A stretch of 64,000 nt of DNA from Cellulomonas sp. 73-145 (GTDB lineage: Bacteria; Actinomycetota; Actinomycetes; Actinomycetales; Cellulomonadaceae). Below the pieces are notes generated by a model that saw nothing but the letters and a program-made list of their open reading frames with translations, had not been told where the DNA came from and did no database searches. The position numbers were made by a program, and so were the translations under genes. Positions 25,417-34,439 of this stretch are shown one piece after another. How positions within the stretch are numbered: the first letter of the stretch is position 1; the number at the start of each line of letters is the position of its first letter. The DNA lies in the NCBI GenBank assembly GCA_001898185.1, contig MKTI01000006.1, forward strand, positions 806,001 through 870,000. Reading direction: 5' to 3'.

Positions 25417-26520
25417 ATGGCGGACGGCATCTTCCTCGAGGTCGGCGATGGCCTGGTGCCGATGGACCTAACCCCCTACGACGCCGAGGCTGACCTGCAA
25501 GAACTGATCGCTCGCTATCCCGGTTTACTCTCCGGCCGTCAGGGCGACGGTGCCGAGCAACAAGAGTGGCTCCTCGTCGCTCGGGAGGAAGGCGTCCCGT
25601 CCGTCGCCAGCGGTGGTGACATGTGGAGCGCGGACCATCTGTTTCTCGATCAAGCGGGCACTCCCACGATCGTGGAGGTCAAGCGCTCCACGAACACACT
25701 GGTCCGCCGTGCGGTAGTCGGTCAGATGCTCGACTATGCAGCGAATGGAGTCCGGTACTGGCCACCGGATCGGCTCCGCCAGGATCTGGCTAAGCGCCTC
25801 GGCAGCGTCGAGAAGGCCGACGACGAGGTGCGGGCGCTCCTCATGCGGAGCAGTTCGGATCTTGACCTCGACGGCTTCTGGAGTCGAGTCGAGGACAACC
25901 TGCGGTCGGGACGACTGAGGTTGCTGTTCGTGGCTGACGTCATCCCGGAGACGTTGCGCCGGATCATCGAGTTCCTGAACGAGCAGATGACACGGTGCGA
26001 GGTCCTAGGTATCGAGGTTCGCCAGTACCGCGCCGGAGACCACCGCGTGCTGAGCCCGACGATCCTCGGGCGGACCAGCGAGGCGGAGCGCACCAAGGGA
26101 CCGGCTGTCGACGGCCAGTCCTTCGAGGAGCTGATGGCGGGCGCTCCGTCGGCCATGCAGGAGGTCGAGGCGCGCCTCAGTTCAGTTGCTGCGGTGCACG
26201 CGTTGAAGGTCACGACTTCCCGGCGTGCGCGGCAGTACCGCTTTGCCGACGGTTCGACGCTCGTCGGCCTGTATCCCGCAGATGGTGCCGGGTACATCCA
26301 GTTCAACCTCGGCCGGTTTCTCGAGGCCGGGATGTCAACCGAGCACACTCAGCTCATGGCCGGGCTGGAGACGATCGCGGGCCATCGACTGACGCTGCGC
26401 GAACCGTGGCTCGCGCCGGAGCGGCTCCTGGACACGTGGGACCAGTTCTCCGAGTGGTTGTCGGTGTATGTGGCAGACTTCGCGCGCCTGGCCGCGAAGA
26501 AGGCCGCGCAGCAACTGTGA
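25417..26520 (+). CDS. NucS/DUF91-like PD-(D/E)XK nuclease-family protein
   Basis: A 367-residue protein with an N-terminal restriction-endonuclease-like fold: AEADLQELIARYPGLLSG (E30 region), DHLFLDQAGTPTIVEVKRS (D73, E87, K89) and VVGQMLDYAANG (Q103), the pattern of NucS/DUF91-type nucleases. Residues about 150-230 include FVADVIPETLRRIIEFLNEQM, typical of predicted DNA-binding partners in this group, and the C-terminal third (QEVEARLSSVAAVHALKV and onward) has the look of a DUF4268-like module. ATG 25417 follows GGAGGAG. It ends the low-GC island; a single-gene defence or repair nuclease is likely, but unproven. Confidence 0.7.
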   Translation: MADGIFLEVGDGLVPMDLTPYDAEADLQELIARYPGLLSGRQGDGAEQQEWLLVAREEGVPSVASGGDMWSADHLFLDQAGTPTIVEVKRSTNTLVRRAVVGQMLDYAANGVRYWPPDRLRQDLAKRLGSVEKADDEVRALLMRSSSDLDLDGFWSRVEDNLRSGRLRLLFVADVIPETLRRIIEFLNEQMTRCEVLGIEVRQYRAGDHRVLSPTILGRTSEAERTKGPAVDGQSFEELMAGAPSAMQEVEARLSSVAAVHALKVTTSRRARQYRFADGSTLVGLYPADGAGYIQFNLGRFLEAGMSTEHTQLMAGLETIAGHRLTLREPWLAPERLLDTWDQFSEWLSVYVADFARLAAKKAAQQL

Positions 26521-26551
26521 TCCTGGTCGGCGCACCGTTCTCGCTAGCCGA

Positions 26552-27322
26552 TCATCGGCCGCGCCGGCCGTCCATCACCACCACGGTGCGGCAGATCTTG
26601 TCGGCGAAGGTCTGCCGCTTCGGGTCCCACAGCGGCCAGAGGTAGCCGACGTCCATCGCGGCACCGTCGACGTAGTGGGCCAGGTCTCGCACGAACGCCA
26701 TGCCGGCACCCATCGGCGCCATCGTCTGCTCGTTGAGCAGGCGCAGACCGACCAGCTGCTTGCCCAGCGACTGGCCGGTGCGGCCCTGCCGGAAGGCGCG
26801 GTTCCAGATGGTGAACGCCAGACCGGCGAGGCTGCACAGCACCAGGACCAGGTAGGCCGTCCCGAAGATCGGGAAGGTCTGCATCGAGGCGGTTCCCTGC
26901 TCGGCAGACGCGGCCATGGTGCGGATGAACGTGATGTATCCCGGCAGCCAGACAGCCACACCGATGAGGCCGAGCAGGCCCGGGACGGCCAGGTCCACGA
27001 GGTGGGCCGCGACGCGGTAGGGCCAGGTGGCCAGCGGGGGCAGCGGCACGAACGGGTAGGCCGCCGGCGGGTAGCCGTCGGGAGTGCCGTAGGCCGGCGC
27101 TGGCGGGTACGCGTTCGTCGGCGGGTAGGGCTGGGCGGACGGAAAGGGCTGGGCGGGCGGGTAGGGCTGGGCGGACGGGTAGGGCTGGGCCGGCGGATAG
27201 GGGCCGGCGGCCGGGTATCCCGTCGGTGCCGCCGGGTACGGCGGCGGCCCGCTCGGCCGCGGCGCGAACGGGTTGGTGCCGTCGGCCGGTCGGTCGGCGG
27301 CGTGCTCGTCGTGCGCGGTCAT
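26552..27322 (-). CDS. RDD-family membrane protein with Pro-rich repeat head
   Basis: A 256-residue protein. Residues 1-125 are disordered and built on PYPPAQPYPSAQ repeats. The C-terminal RDD domain begins at WPYRVAAHLVDLAVPGLLGL, with membrane segments near residues 140-160 and 185-205, then the signature GQSLGKQLVGLRLLNEQTM and a final conserved MDVGYLWPLWDPKRQTFADKI. RDD proteins are small inner-membrane proteins, some linked to ion transport; the substrate here is unknown. ATG 27322 is preceded by AGGGAGC. Confidence 0.88.
   Translation of the reverse strand: MTAHDEHAADRPADGTNPFAPRPSGPPPYPAAPTGYPAAGPYPPAQPYPSAQPYPPAQPFPSAQPYPPTNAYPPAPAYGTPDGYPPAAYPFVPLPPLATWPYRVAAHLVDLAVPGLLGLIGVAVWLPGYITFIRTMAASAEQGTASMQTFPIFGTAYLVLVLCSLAGLAFTIWNRAFRQGRTGQSLGKQLVGLRLLNEQTMAPMGAGMAFVRDLAHYVDGAAMDVGYLWPLWDPKRQTFADKICRTVVVMDGRRGR
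27123..27194 (-). repeat. Four 18-bp tandem repeats encoding Pro/Tyr units
   Basis: The unit GGGTAGGGCTGGGCGGAC (27123-27140) recurs at 27141-27158 (GGAAAGGG variant), 27159-27176 and 27177-27194. It lies inside the RDD gene and encodes the repeated PYPSAQ/PYPPAQ hexapeptides; copy number probably varies among strains. Confidence 0.8.
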
Positions 27323-27467
27323 CGCTGCTCCCTGGGGCGTCGGGCGGGCATCCGGCGCGAGTATGGCAGCGCGTCGAGGCCCTGGTCGCGAGGCGCGGGG
27401 GCACATCGGCCCGTGGGCGCGTGCGCGCGTGGCACCCTCTGATCCACCGCCACGCACCGGAGGACCC

Positions 27468-28469
27468 ATGGACCGCATCGCGGCGCTGCCCAAGGTGGAG
27501 CTGCACCTGCACATCGAGGGGACGCTGGAGCCGGAGCTGATCGCCGATCTGGCCGCCCGGCACGGCATCGAGGTGCCGTTCGGCTCGCTCGCGGAGCTGC
27601 GGTCCCGCTACGAGTTCGAGGATCTGCAGAGCTTCCTCGACCTCTACTACGCGAACCTGGTGGTGCTGCGTACGGCCGACGACTTCGCCGAGCTCGCGTC
27701 CGCCTACCTGCGGCGGGCGGCGGCCGGCGGGGTGCGGCACGCGGAGATCTTCTTCGACCCGCAGGCGCACCTGACCCGCGGTGTGCCGCTGCGCGACGTG
27801 GTCGACGGGCTGGTGGAGGGCTGCCGGGCGGGGGCGGTCGAGACGGGGACGACGAGCGCGCTGATCGCCTGCTTCCTGCGGGACCGGAGCGCCGTGGAGG
27901 CCCTCGAGGTGCTCGAGCAGCTGGTCGCCATGCGGGCGCCGATCATCGGCATCGGCCTCGACTCGGCGGAGGTGGGCAACCCGCCGTCGCGGTTCGCCGC
28001 CCTGTACGCCCGGGCCGCGGAGCTGGGCCTGCACCGGGTGGCGCACGCCGGGGAGGAGGGCGGACCGGAGTACGTGCGCGAGGCGCTGGACCTGCTCGGC
28101 GTCGAGCGCGTCGACCACGGCATCCGCTCGGTCGAGGACGCGGACCTGCTGCACCGTCTGGCGGCCGAACGGGTGCCGCTGACCGTGTGCCCGCTGTCGA
28201 ACGTCCGCCTGCACGCCGTCCCTGCGCTGTCGCAGCACCCGCTCCCGCGCCTGATGGCCGCGGGCGTGCTCGCGACGATCAGCTCCGACGACCCGGCGTA
28301 CTTCGGCGGGTACGCCGAGGACAACTACGCGGCGGTCGCGGCGCAGCTGGGCCTGACCGACGACGACCTGGCCGGGCTGGCCCGCAACGCGGTGCAGGCC
28401 AGCTTCCTGCCGCCGGAGCGCAAGCGGGCGCTGGAGGACGAGGTCGACGGGTGGCTGGCGGCCCGCTGA
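27468..28469 (+). CDS. Adenine deaminase (adenosine deaminase family)
   Basis: A 333-residue metal-dependent amidohydrolase converting adenine to hypoxanthine for purine salvage. Zinc ligands are in KVELHLHIEGTLEPE (H13, H15), the HAGEEGGPEYV block and SSDDPAYFGGY. The combination LQSFLDLYYANL, FFDPQAHLTRG and GLDSAEVGNPPSRF is characteristic of the Aah1-type adenine deaminases rather than true adenosine deaminases, judged against recalled family sequences. ATG 27468 follows GGAGGACC. It is a monocistronic gene divergent from the RDD protein. Confidence 0.88.
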   Translation: MDRIAALPKVELHLHIEGTLEPELIADLAARHGIEVPFGSLAELRSRYEFEDLQSFLDLYYANLVVLRTADDFAELASAYLRRAAAGGVRHAEIFFDPQAHLTRGVPLRDVVDGLVEGCRAGAVETGTTSALIACFLRDRSAVEALEVLEQLVAMRAPIIGIGLDSAEVGNPPSRFAALYARAAELGLHRVAHAGEEGGPEYVREALDLLGVERVDHGIRSVEDADLLHRLAAERVPLTVCPLSNVRLHAVPALSQHPLPRLMAAGVLATISSDDPAYFGGYAEDNYAAVAAQLGLTDDDLAGLARNAVQASFLPPERKRALEDEVDGWLAAR

Positions 28470-28539
28470 CCCGGCTGCCTGACCCGCTGCACGGCCGCGC
28501 CCGACGAGCCGGCGGGGGCGGCCACCGGCGGCCGGTCGG

Positions 28540-29754
28540 CTACCGGCGGGGCTCGCGGATCAGCTCCTCGAGCGGCAGGATCGCCGCGCCGACCGCCACC
28601 GTGTCTCCGCCGAAGGTCGACGGCAGCAGCTCGAACTGCGAGCCGGGGCGCTCGAGCGAGCTGGCCCGGACCGCCGTCTCGATGCGACCGGCGAGGGCGT
28701 CCATCAGCCGGATGCCCACCCAGCCGCCCACCACGATCCGCGCCGGGTTGGTGAGGTTGACCAGGTTCGCCAGGCCGTAGGCGAGCGCCTCGATCGCGTC
28801 GTCCACCACCGCCACCGCGGCCGCGTCACCGGCGGCCGACGCGTCGAGCAGCTGCCCGACGGCACGCCAGCCGGTGCCCTCGAAGCTGCCGCCGGCCTCC
28901 GCCCACGCGTCGAGCATGGCCTGCGCGCCGACGTAGGCCTCGACGCAGCCACGGCCGCCGCACCGGCACAGCCGACCACCCCGCTGCACCTTGGTGTGGC
29001 CCCACTCGCCGGCGCTGGAGTGCGACCCTGCCTGCAGCCGTCCCTCCTGGATCAGCCCGACGCCGACGCCGCGGCCCAGCAGCGCCACCACGGCGTGGTC
29101 GACTCCCCGGGCGGCACCGAACCACTGCTCGGCCTTCGCCTGCGTCTTGCCGCCGTTGTCGGCGAACACCGGCACGTCCAGCGGCAGCAGATCGTCGATC
29201 ACCACCGGCGGCCAGCCCAGGCTCTGGGCGTACAGCGTCTGCACGCCGTCGTCCGTCTCGACGATGCCCGGCATCGCCAGCCCCACGCCGAGCACGCGCG
29301 GCCACTCCTCGGCGTGCCGCTGCTGCAGCGCCGCCACCGCCTCGCGCAGGTCCCGGCCGATCGCCACCGGGTCCTCCTCGGCGCGGCCGCCGCGGAACTC
29401 CTGGTCGACGCGGGTCATGGTCAGGTCGAACAGCTCGACGGCCACCCCGCGCTCGCCGATGTCCGCGCCGATGCTGTAGGCGCCGTCGGGCCGCGGCTCG
29501 ATCAGGGCGATCGGGCGGCCGCCGCCGGAGGCGACCGTGCCGGTCTCGTGCACCAGACCCTCGGCGACCAGGTCCGCGACCAGGTTGGCGGCGCTCGCGG
29601 GGGACAGGCCGCAGTCGCGGGCGATGTCGGCACGGGTGGTGCGGCGGTTGAGGATCACGTGCTGCAGCACGGCGGAGCGGTTGCGCAGGCGCAGCGTGGT
29701 GACGGTGGCCTGGTCGCCACCGTTCCGCGGCCGTCCGGGCAGGTCGGTCGTCAT
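28540..29754 (-). CDS. ROK-family transcriptional repressor
   Basis: A 404-residue NagC/XylR-type regulator. It has an N-terminal winged helix (RNRSAVLQHVILNRRTTRADIARDCGLSPASAANLV) and a sugar-kinase-like ROK domain, including SIGADIGERGVAVEL, the GEWGHTKVQ motif and the zinc site CRCGGRGCVEAYVG. Its ATG overlaps the stop of the GH5 gene (ATGA at 29754-29751), so it is the last gene of the sugar ABC operon and is expected to sense a monosaccharide released by the GH5 enzyme and feed back on the operon. Confidence 0.92.
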   Translation of the reverse strand: MTTDLPGRPRNGGDQATVTTLRLRNRSAVLQHVILNRRTTRADIARDCGLSPASAANLVADLVAEGLVHETGTVASGGGRPIALIEPRPDGAYSIGADIGERGVAVELFDLTMTRVDQEFRGGRAEEDPVAIGRDLREAVAALQQRHAEEWPRVLGVGLAMPGIVETDDGVQTLYAQSLGWPPVVIDDLLPLDVPVFADNGGKTQAKAEQWFGAARGVDHAVVALLGRGVGVGLIQEGRLQAGSHSSAGEWGHTKVQRGGRLCRCGGRGCVEAYVGAQAMLDAWAEAGGSFEGTGWRAVGQLLDASAAGDAAAVAVVDDAIEALAYGLANLVNLTNPARIVVGGWVGIRLMDALAGRIETAVRASSLERPGSQFELLPSTFGGDTVAVGAAILPLEELIREPRR

Positions 29755-31301
29755 CGGGCCTCGTCGTCGGTCTGGTCGTCTGTGCGGACGATACGCAGCA
29801 GGGTCGCGTCGGTGCGGGCGATCGCCCGCAGCCCACGCGGTGCCGGCTCGAGGGTGACGGTGCCGCCGTCGAGCAGCACAGGCGCGTAGGGCAGTGCGGG
29901 CCCGGCATCGGTCAGCTCGAACTCGAGCCAGTCGCCGGCCGCGAGCCGCACGCCCAGGTCGCGGTCGGGGCGCACCGCAGGGTCCAGGTCGTGCGTGAAG
30001 GGGTTCTCCGGCAGCGGCCCGGCGCCGGTCCAGGTCAGCGCTGAGGCATCGTCCGCACGCACCACCTCGAACCGGCTCGGCCGTGCGACGGAGTACGACG
30101 CGCCGGCGCCCCGGAACCCGTACCCCCACGCGGGCATCACCGCGGGCCGCTCACCAGTGACGGCCGCCAGCACGTCCGGCTGCCAGTCCGCCGCCTCGAA
30201 ACGCACGTTGTGCACCAGCTCGTCGAGCACCGCACCCGCCTCGGCGCCGGTCACCTGCGCCGGCCCCTGCGCGCTCGCGACGAACCGGTCCCAGCCTGCG
30301 GGGGGTGCCACGCTCACCGGGGAGGTTGCCGTGTCCAGCTTCTTCCACGTCCACAGGTTCCAGCCGATGCCGAACGTCTCGTACAGCCGGAACGCGGTGT
30401 ACAGCCAGTCGAGGTGGTTCTCGCCGCCCTCGCCCATGTACAGCGGCAGGCCCAGCTGGTCACGCACCCGCAGGTAGGGCTCGATGCTGGCCACGTCGGG
30501 CGCCGACCAGTACTTGTGGAAGTGCAGCACCGCGTTGTCGTCCCAGCGCTGGGTGAACGCCGTGAAGTTGGTGGCCCAGTGCGAACCCTCGTACTGGATC
30601 AGGTGCACCTGGTCCACCTCGCGCACCGTCGCCGTCAGGTCCCGGTACAGCGCGACCAGCTGGTCCGCCAGCTGGTGCTGCCACTCGTTGGGCAGCGGCT
30701 CGTTGAGCAGGTCGTAGCCCAGCACCGTCGGCTCGTCGGCGTACCGCGAGGCCAGGTCGTGCCACAGCCGCAGGGTCAGCTCGCGGTAGCGCGGCTCGAG
30801 GAACAGCTCCGGCAGGCCGCGCGGGGAGTCGTCGATGTTGGTGCCCGTCTGGCCGCCGGGGGCGCCGTGCAGATCGAGCAGCACGCGCAGCCCGTGGGTG
30901 CGGCACCAGCCGATCACCCGGTCCAGCAGCGCGTAGCCCGCCTCGATCGGCTCGCCGGTCTCGTCCTGCACCACCCGGGAGTTGATCGGCACCCGCACGT
31001 GGTCCAGCCCGCTCGCGGCGATCCGCGCGATGTCGGCCTCGGTGACGAAGGCGTCACGGTAGGCGGCCCAGAAGTCCGCCGCGCCGGCCCGCCCGACGAG
31101 CCGCGCCACCAGCGCCTCGATCTCCCGCGGGGACTGCGCCCCGTCGCCGAGCCGCCACATGTACCCCTCGGGCAGCAGCCAGCCGCCCAGCGCCACACCG
31201 CGCAGCAGCAGCGGCCGCCCGGCGCCGTCGACGATCTGCCCGTCCTCGACGTGGACGAACCCCGTCGTCGTCGAGACGCCCCCTGCTGCGATGGTGCTCA
31301 C
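29751..31301 (-). CDS. Intracellular GH5-family glycosidase
   Basis: A 516-residue glycoside hydrolase family 5 enzyme. The barrel carries LRGVALGGWLLPEGYMW, the acid/base glutamate in YDLLNEPLP (E201) and the nucleophile in LYMGEGGENH (E291), with HKYW before the latter. A C-terminal beta domain (from about residue 400) follows. It lacks a signal peptide, so it hydrolyses an imported oligosaccharide in the cytoplasm. GTG 31301 has CAGGAG upstream. Substrate is probably a beta-glucoside or beta-mannoside oligomer; the subfamily cannot be fixed by reading. It sits 25 bases after the permease gene. Confidence 0.9.
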   Translation of the reverse strand: MSTIAAGGVSTTTGFVHVEDGQIVDGAGRPLLLRGVALGGWLLPEGYMWRLGDGAQSPREIEALVARLVGRAGAADFWAAYRDAFVTEADIARIAASGLDHVRVPINSRVVQDETGEPIEAGYALLDRVIGWCRTHGLRVLLDLHGAPGGQTGTNIDDSPRGLPELFLEPRYRELTLRLWHDLASRYADEPTVLGYDLLNEPLPNEWQHQLADQLVALYRDLTATVREVDQVHLIQYEGSHWATNFTAFTQRWDDNAVLHFHKYWSAPDVASIEPYLRVRDQLGLPLYMGEGGENHLDWLYTAFRLYETFGIGWNLWTWKKLDTATSPVSVAPPAGWDRFVASAQGPAQVTGAEAGAVLDELVHNVRFEAADWQPDVLAAVTGERPAVMPAWGYGFRGAGASYSVARPSRFEVVRADDASALTWTGAGPLPENPFTHDLDPAVRPDRDLGVRLAAGDWLEFELTDAGPALPYAPVLLDGGTVTLEPAPRGLRAIARTDATLLRIVRTDDQTDDEAR

Positions 31302-31326
31302 GCGTGCGCTCCTGCTCTGGTGCGGC

Positions 31327-32202
31327 TCATTTGAGGCCCGACAGGGCGAAGCCCTGCACGATGTGGCGCTGGAAGACGACGAACACGACGAGCACCGGCA
31401 CGACCATCAGCGAGGCCGCGGCCATCTGCAGCGACGGGTTGGTGGCGACCTGCTGGTTCAGCAGCGCGATGCCGACGGACAGCGTGTAGAGGTTCTGGTC
31501 GGAGGCGATCACCAGCGGCCACAGGAAGCTGTTCCACCCGGTGATGAAGGTCAGCACCACCTGGACCGCCAGGATCGGACGGGACATCGGCAGCACGATG
31601 CGGGCGAAGATCCGCCCCTCGCCGGCACCGTCGATCCGTGCCGCCTCGATGACCTCCGTCGGGATGGTCGTCATGAACTGCCGGAACAGGAACACCCCGA
31701 ACGCGCTGACCAGGGTCGGCAGCGCGATGCCGACCAGGGTGTTGGTCAGGCCCATCCCGTTGAGGATCAGGTAGGTGGGGATCATCGTCACCTGAACCGG
31801 GATCATCATCGTGGTCAGGACCAGGAAGAAGATCGGCTCCTTGCCGCGGAACGTGAACTTGGCGAACCCGTACCCGGCCATCGCCATCAGCAGCAGGCCG
31901 ACCATGCTGATCAGCACCACGGCGAGCGTGTTGAGCAGGTAGCGGCCGAAGTCGAGCTGCTGCACCAGCTGCGTGAAGTACTGCAGCGTCAGCTGCTGCG
32001 GCAGCAGGTGCGGCGGGTAGGCCATCGACTCCCGGCGCGGCTTGAGCGCCGAGACGATCATCCAGGCGAACGGGAACGCGGTGGCCAGGGCGCCGACGGA
32101 CAGCACCACGCCGGTGACCCAGGGGTGCCGGCGGCGCCGTCGCCGGGCCGGGGTGGCAGCCGGCGTGACGACCGGGCGGGCCAGGGTCTCAGTACTCGAC
32201 AT
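31327..32202 (-). CDS. Sugar ABC transporter permease (MalG type)
   Basis: A 291-residue permease with six membrane segments and the EAA loop VIEAARIDGAGEGRIFARIVLP, ending in the typical QGFALSGLK. The N-terminus carries an Arg/Pro-rich stretch (RRRRRRHPW). ATG 32202 follows GGGAGGAGG and overlaps the end of the upstream permease by 14 bases, so the two are translated together. It serves the binding protein at 33153. Confidence 0.92.
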   Translation of the reverse strand: MSSTETLARPVVTPAATPARRRRRRHPWVTGVVLSVGALATAFPFAWMIVSALKPRRESMAYPPHLLPQQLTLQYFTQLVQQLDFGRYLLNTLAVVLISMVGLLLMAMAGYGFAKFTFRGKEPIFFLVLTTMMIPVQVTMIPTYLILNGMGLTNTLVGIALPTLVSAFGVFLFRQFMTTIPTEVIEAARIDGAGEGRIFARIVLPMSRPILAVQVVLTFITGWNSFLWPLVIASDQNLYTLSVGIALLNQQVATNPSLQMAAASLMVVPVLVVFVVFQRHIVQGFALSGLK

Positions 32203-33067
32203 CGCTCCTCCTCCCGCGCAGCTGCAGCACCGTGATGACGGCGATGACCACGAACAGCACCACCGAGCCGGCGCTGGCGTAGCCGAACCGCGCCCCGGCG
32301 AAGCCCTGCTGGAACAGGAACAGGGAGATCGACGTCGATGCGCCCAGCGGACCGCCCTTGGTCAGCACGAACGCCTCGTCGAAGAACTGCAGCCACGCGA
32401 TCACGGTGGTCACGGTGACGAAGAGGATGGCGAACCGCAGCAGCGGCAGCACCACCGACCAGGTGGTGCGCAGCCGGGACGCGCCGTCGAGGGCGGCCGC
32501 CTCGAGGTACTCCTTGGGCACCCCCTGCAGCGCCGCCAGGAAGATCACGGTGTTCAGGCCGGTGCCGCGCCAGATCGCCACCAGCGCGACGGACACCTTC
32601 ACCAGCCCGGGGCTGGACAGCCACGGGACCGGGCCGAGGCCGACGAGCGACAGCAGGTAGTTCACGAGGCCGAACTGGGTGTTGTACAGGTACCCCCACA
32701 CCAGCGCGATCGCGACGATGCCGGTGATCGCGGGCAGGAAGTACAGGGACCGCAGGAACCGGAAGAACCGGCTCTGCGAGCGGTTGAGCAGCAGCGCGAT
32801 CACCAGCGAGATCACGACGACCGACGGCACGCCGACCACCACGTAGAACGCCGTGTTCCGCATCGCCTGCCAGAACGCCGCGTCGCCGAACAGCTCCGCG
32901 TAGTTGGCCAGGCCGACGCCCCGCACCCGGGACACGTCACCCAGGCCGGCGGCGTCCAGGTCGGTGAGGCTGACGGCGCCCGCCACCAGGATCGGCAGCA
33001 CGCCGAACGCCAGCAGCAGCAGGGTCGCCGGGCCGACCAGGACGTACGGGGTCGCACGGGGTCGCAC
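32189..33067 (-). CDS. Sugar ABC transporter permease (MalF type)
   Basis: A 292-residue permease with about six membrane segments and the loop EYLEAAALDGASRLRTTWSVVLP; the end SISLFLFQQGF is typical of lactose/multiple-sugar systems. GTG 33067 is selected because GAAGGGAG lies nine bases upstream; the longer frame to 33142 would run into the intercistronic hairpin. That hairpin separates this gene from the binding protein and probably lowers its expression relative to it. Confidence 0.9.
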   Translation of the reverse strand: MRPRATPYVLVGPATLLLLAFGVLPILVAGAVSLTDLDAAGLGDVSRVRGVGLANYAELFGDAAFWQAMRNTAFYVVVGVPSVVVISLVIALLLNRSQSRFFRFLRSLYFLPAITGIVAIALVWGYLYNTQFGLVNYLLSLVGLGPVPWLSSPGLVKVSVALVAIWRGTGLNTVIFLAALQGVPKEYLEAAALDGASRLRTTWSVVLPLLRFAILFVTVTTVIAWLQFFDEAFVLTKGGPLGASTSISLFLFQQGFAGARFGYASAGSVVLFVVIAVITVLQLRGRRSDVEY

Positions 33068-33102
33068 GGGGTTCAGCTCCCTTCGGTGGTGCGTCGACGG
33101 AC

Positions 33103-33143
33103 GGTGGCCCGGTGGTGGAGGAGGCGCCCACCACCGGGCCACC
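33103..33143 (-). terminator. Long perfect hairpin between binding protein and permease genes
   Basis: GGTGGCCCGGTGGTGG at 33103-33118 pairs over all 16 bases with 33128-33143, leaving a nine-base loop. It begins ten bases after the binding-protein stop codon. Such intercistronic hairpins stop part of the transcription or protect the upstream mRNA, giving more binding protein than permease. Confidence 0.7.
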
Positions 33144-33152
33144 GCGGCGTCC

Positions 33153-34439
33153 TCAGCCGATCGACTGACCCTTGGTGGCCGCGAACAGAGCCGTGAGCGC
33201 GGTCTCCTTGTCGGTGCCCTTGAGGGCGATCGAGTTGAGGGCGTCGAGGAGCGCCTTGCCCGTGGCGCCGTCCCAGTTGGGGACCAGCGGCACGATCTTG
33301 GCGTTGGCCAGCTGTGCGGCGTAGACCGACACGAGCGGGTCGGAGGTGAGCGCGCTGTCGGCCAGCGCCGCCTTGGCGGTCGGCAGGTCGCCGTTCAGCT
33401 GGAACCACTTCACCTGGGTGGCCGGGGTGGACAGGTAGTCGAGCAGCGCGAGCGCGGCGTCCTTGTGGGCGGTCTTGGCCCAGACGGCCATGTTCGAGCC
33501 CGCCAGCAGCGAGGTGTTGGTTGTGCCCTTCGGCAGCTGCGCGACGGACCACTTGCCGGCCAGGTCCGGTGCGGCGTCCTTGATCGCGGCGGCCAGGTAC
33601 GGGCCGGAGACGAGCATCGGCGCGGCACCGGAGACGAAGCCCTGCGTCTGGTCGAAGTCACCGGCGGTCGGCACGCTCTTGTCCGCGTACAGCCCGGTGT
33701 ACAGGTCGACGGCCTTGCGGAACTCGGGGGTGTCGAAGTTGACCTTGCCGTCGGCGCCGATGATGTCGCCGCCGAAGTCCCAGGTCATCTCCACCGGCAG
33801 CGGGCTGTCCCACTGCGGGATGTAGTAGCCGTACTTGCCCGCACCGCGGGCTGCCAGCTTCTTGGCGTCGGCACGCAGCTCGTCCCAGGTGGCCGGCGGC
33901 GTGCTGATGCCCGCGGCGCTGAGGATGTCCGACCGGTAGAACAGCACGCGGGTGTCGGCGATCCACGGGACGCTGACCACCTTGCCGCCCACTGCGGTGG
34001 CCTTGCCGGCGACCCCGTCGAGGAAGTTCGAGCTCGCGAGGTTCGCGTGGCCGGCCAGCGTCGCGTCGTCGAGGGTGAGCAGGGCGCCGGTGTCGGCGTA
34101 GGTGCGCAGCTTGGACAGGCCGACCTGCACCACGTCCGGACCGTCACCGGAGGCGACCGCCGTCGTCATCTTCTGGTCGACGCTGTCCCACGGGATCGCC
34201 ACCGTCTTGACCTTGATCCCGGTGGACTGCGTGAACGGCGCGACCAGCGTGTCGAACTTGGTGGTCGCGTCGCCCATGACCCACACGGTCAGCGGGCCGG
34301 TCGGCGCGGCGGAGGAGGACCCGGTGCCGCCGGAGGTTGCCTGCGGCGTGGTCGCACCGCCGGACGAGCAGGCCGCGAGGGCCAGTACCGCAGCGAGCCC
34401 GGCGGGCACCAGCGCGCGCCGGACGGAGGAGTTCGCCAT
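33153..34439 (-). CDS. Sugar ABC transporter substrate-binding lipoprotein
   Basis: A 428-residue family-1 solute-binding protein. The signal peptide ends in the lipobox LAALALAACSSGG-like sequence (VLALAACSSGG, Cys near residue 22). The mature protein starts with TVWVMGDATTKFDTLVAPF and contains VPWIADTRVLFYRSDIL and the hinge-region DLYTGLYADKSVPTAG. ATG 34439 follows GAAAGGGATC; the open frame to 34568 lies in the promoter. It is the first gene of the operon with permeases, GH5 and ROK regulator. No ATPase is encoded here. Confidence 0.92.
   Translation of the reverse strand: MANSSVRRALVPAGLAAVLALAACSSGGATTPQATSGGTGSSSAAPTGPLTVWVMGDATTKFDTLVAPFTQSTGIKVKTVAIPWDSVDQKMTTAVASGDGPDVVQVGLSKLRTYADTGALLTLDDATLAGHANLASSNFLDGVAGKATAVGGKVVSVPWIADTRVLFYRSDILSAAGISTPPATWDELRADAKKLAARGAGKYGYYIPQWDSPLPVEMTWDFGGDIIGADGKVNFDTPEFRKAVDLYTGLYADKSVPTAGDFDQTQGFVSGAAPMLVSGPYLAAAIKDAAPDLAGKWSVAQLPKGTTNTSLLAGSNMAVWAKTAHKDAALALLDYLSTPATQVKWFQLNGDLPTAKAALADSALTSDPLVSVYAAQLANAKIVPLVPNWDGATGKALLDALNSIALKGTDKETALTALFAATKGQSIG

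Noticed and set aside
27123..27194. CRISPR-like array
   Set aside because: The repeats are contiguous 18-bp units without spacers inside a coding frame for Pro/Tyr repeats. No CRISPR array or cas gene was found anywhere in the window.
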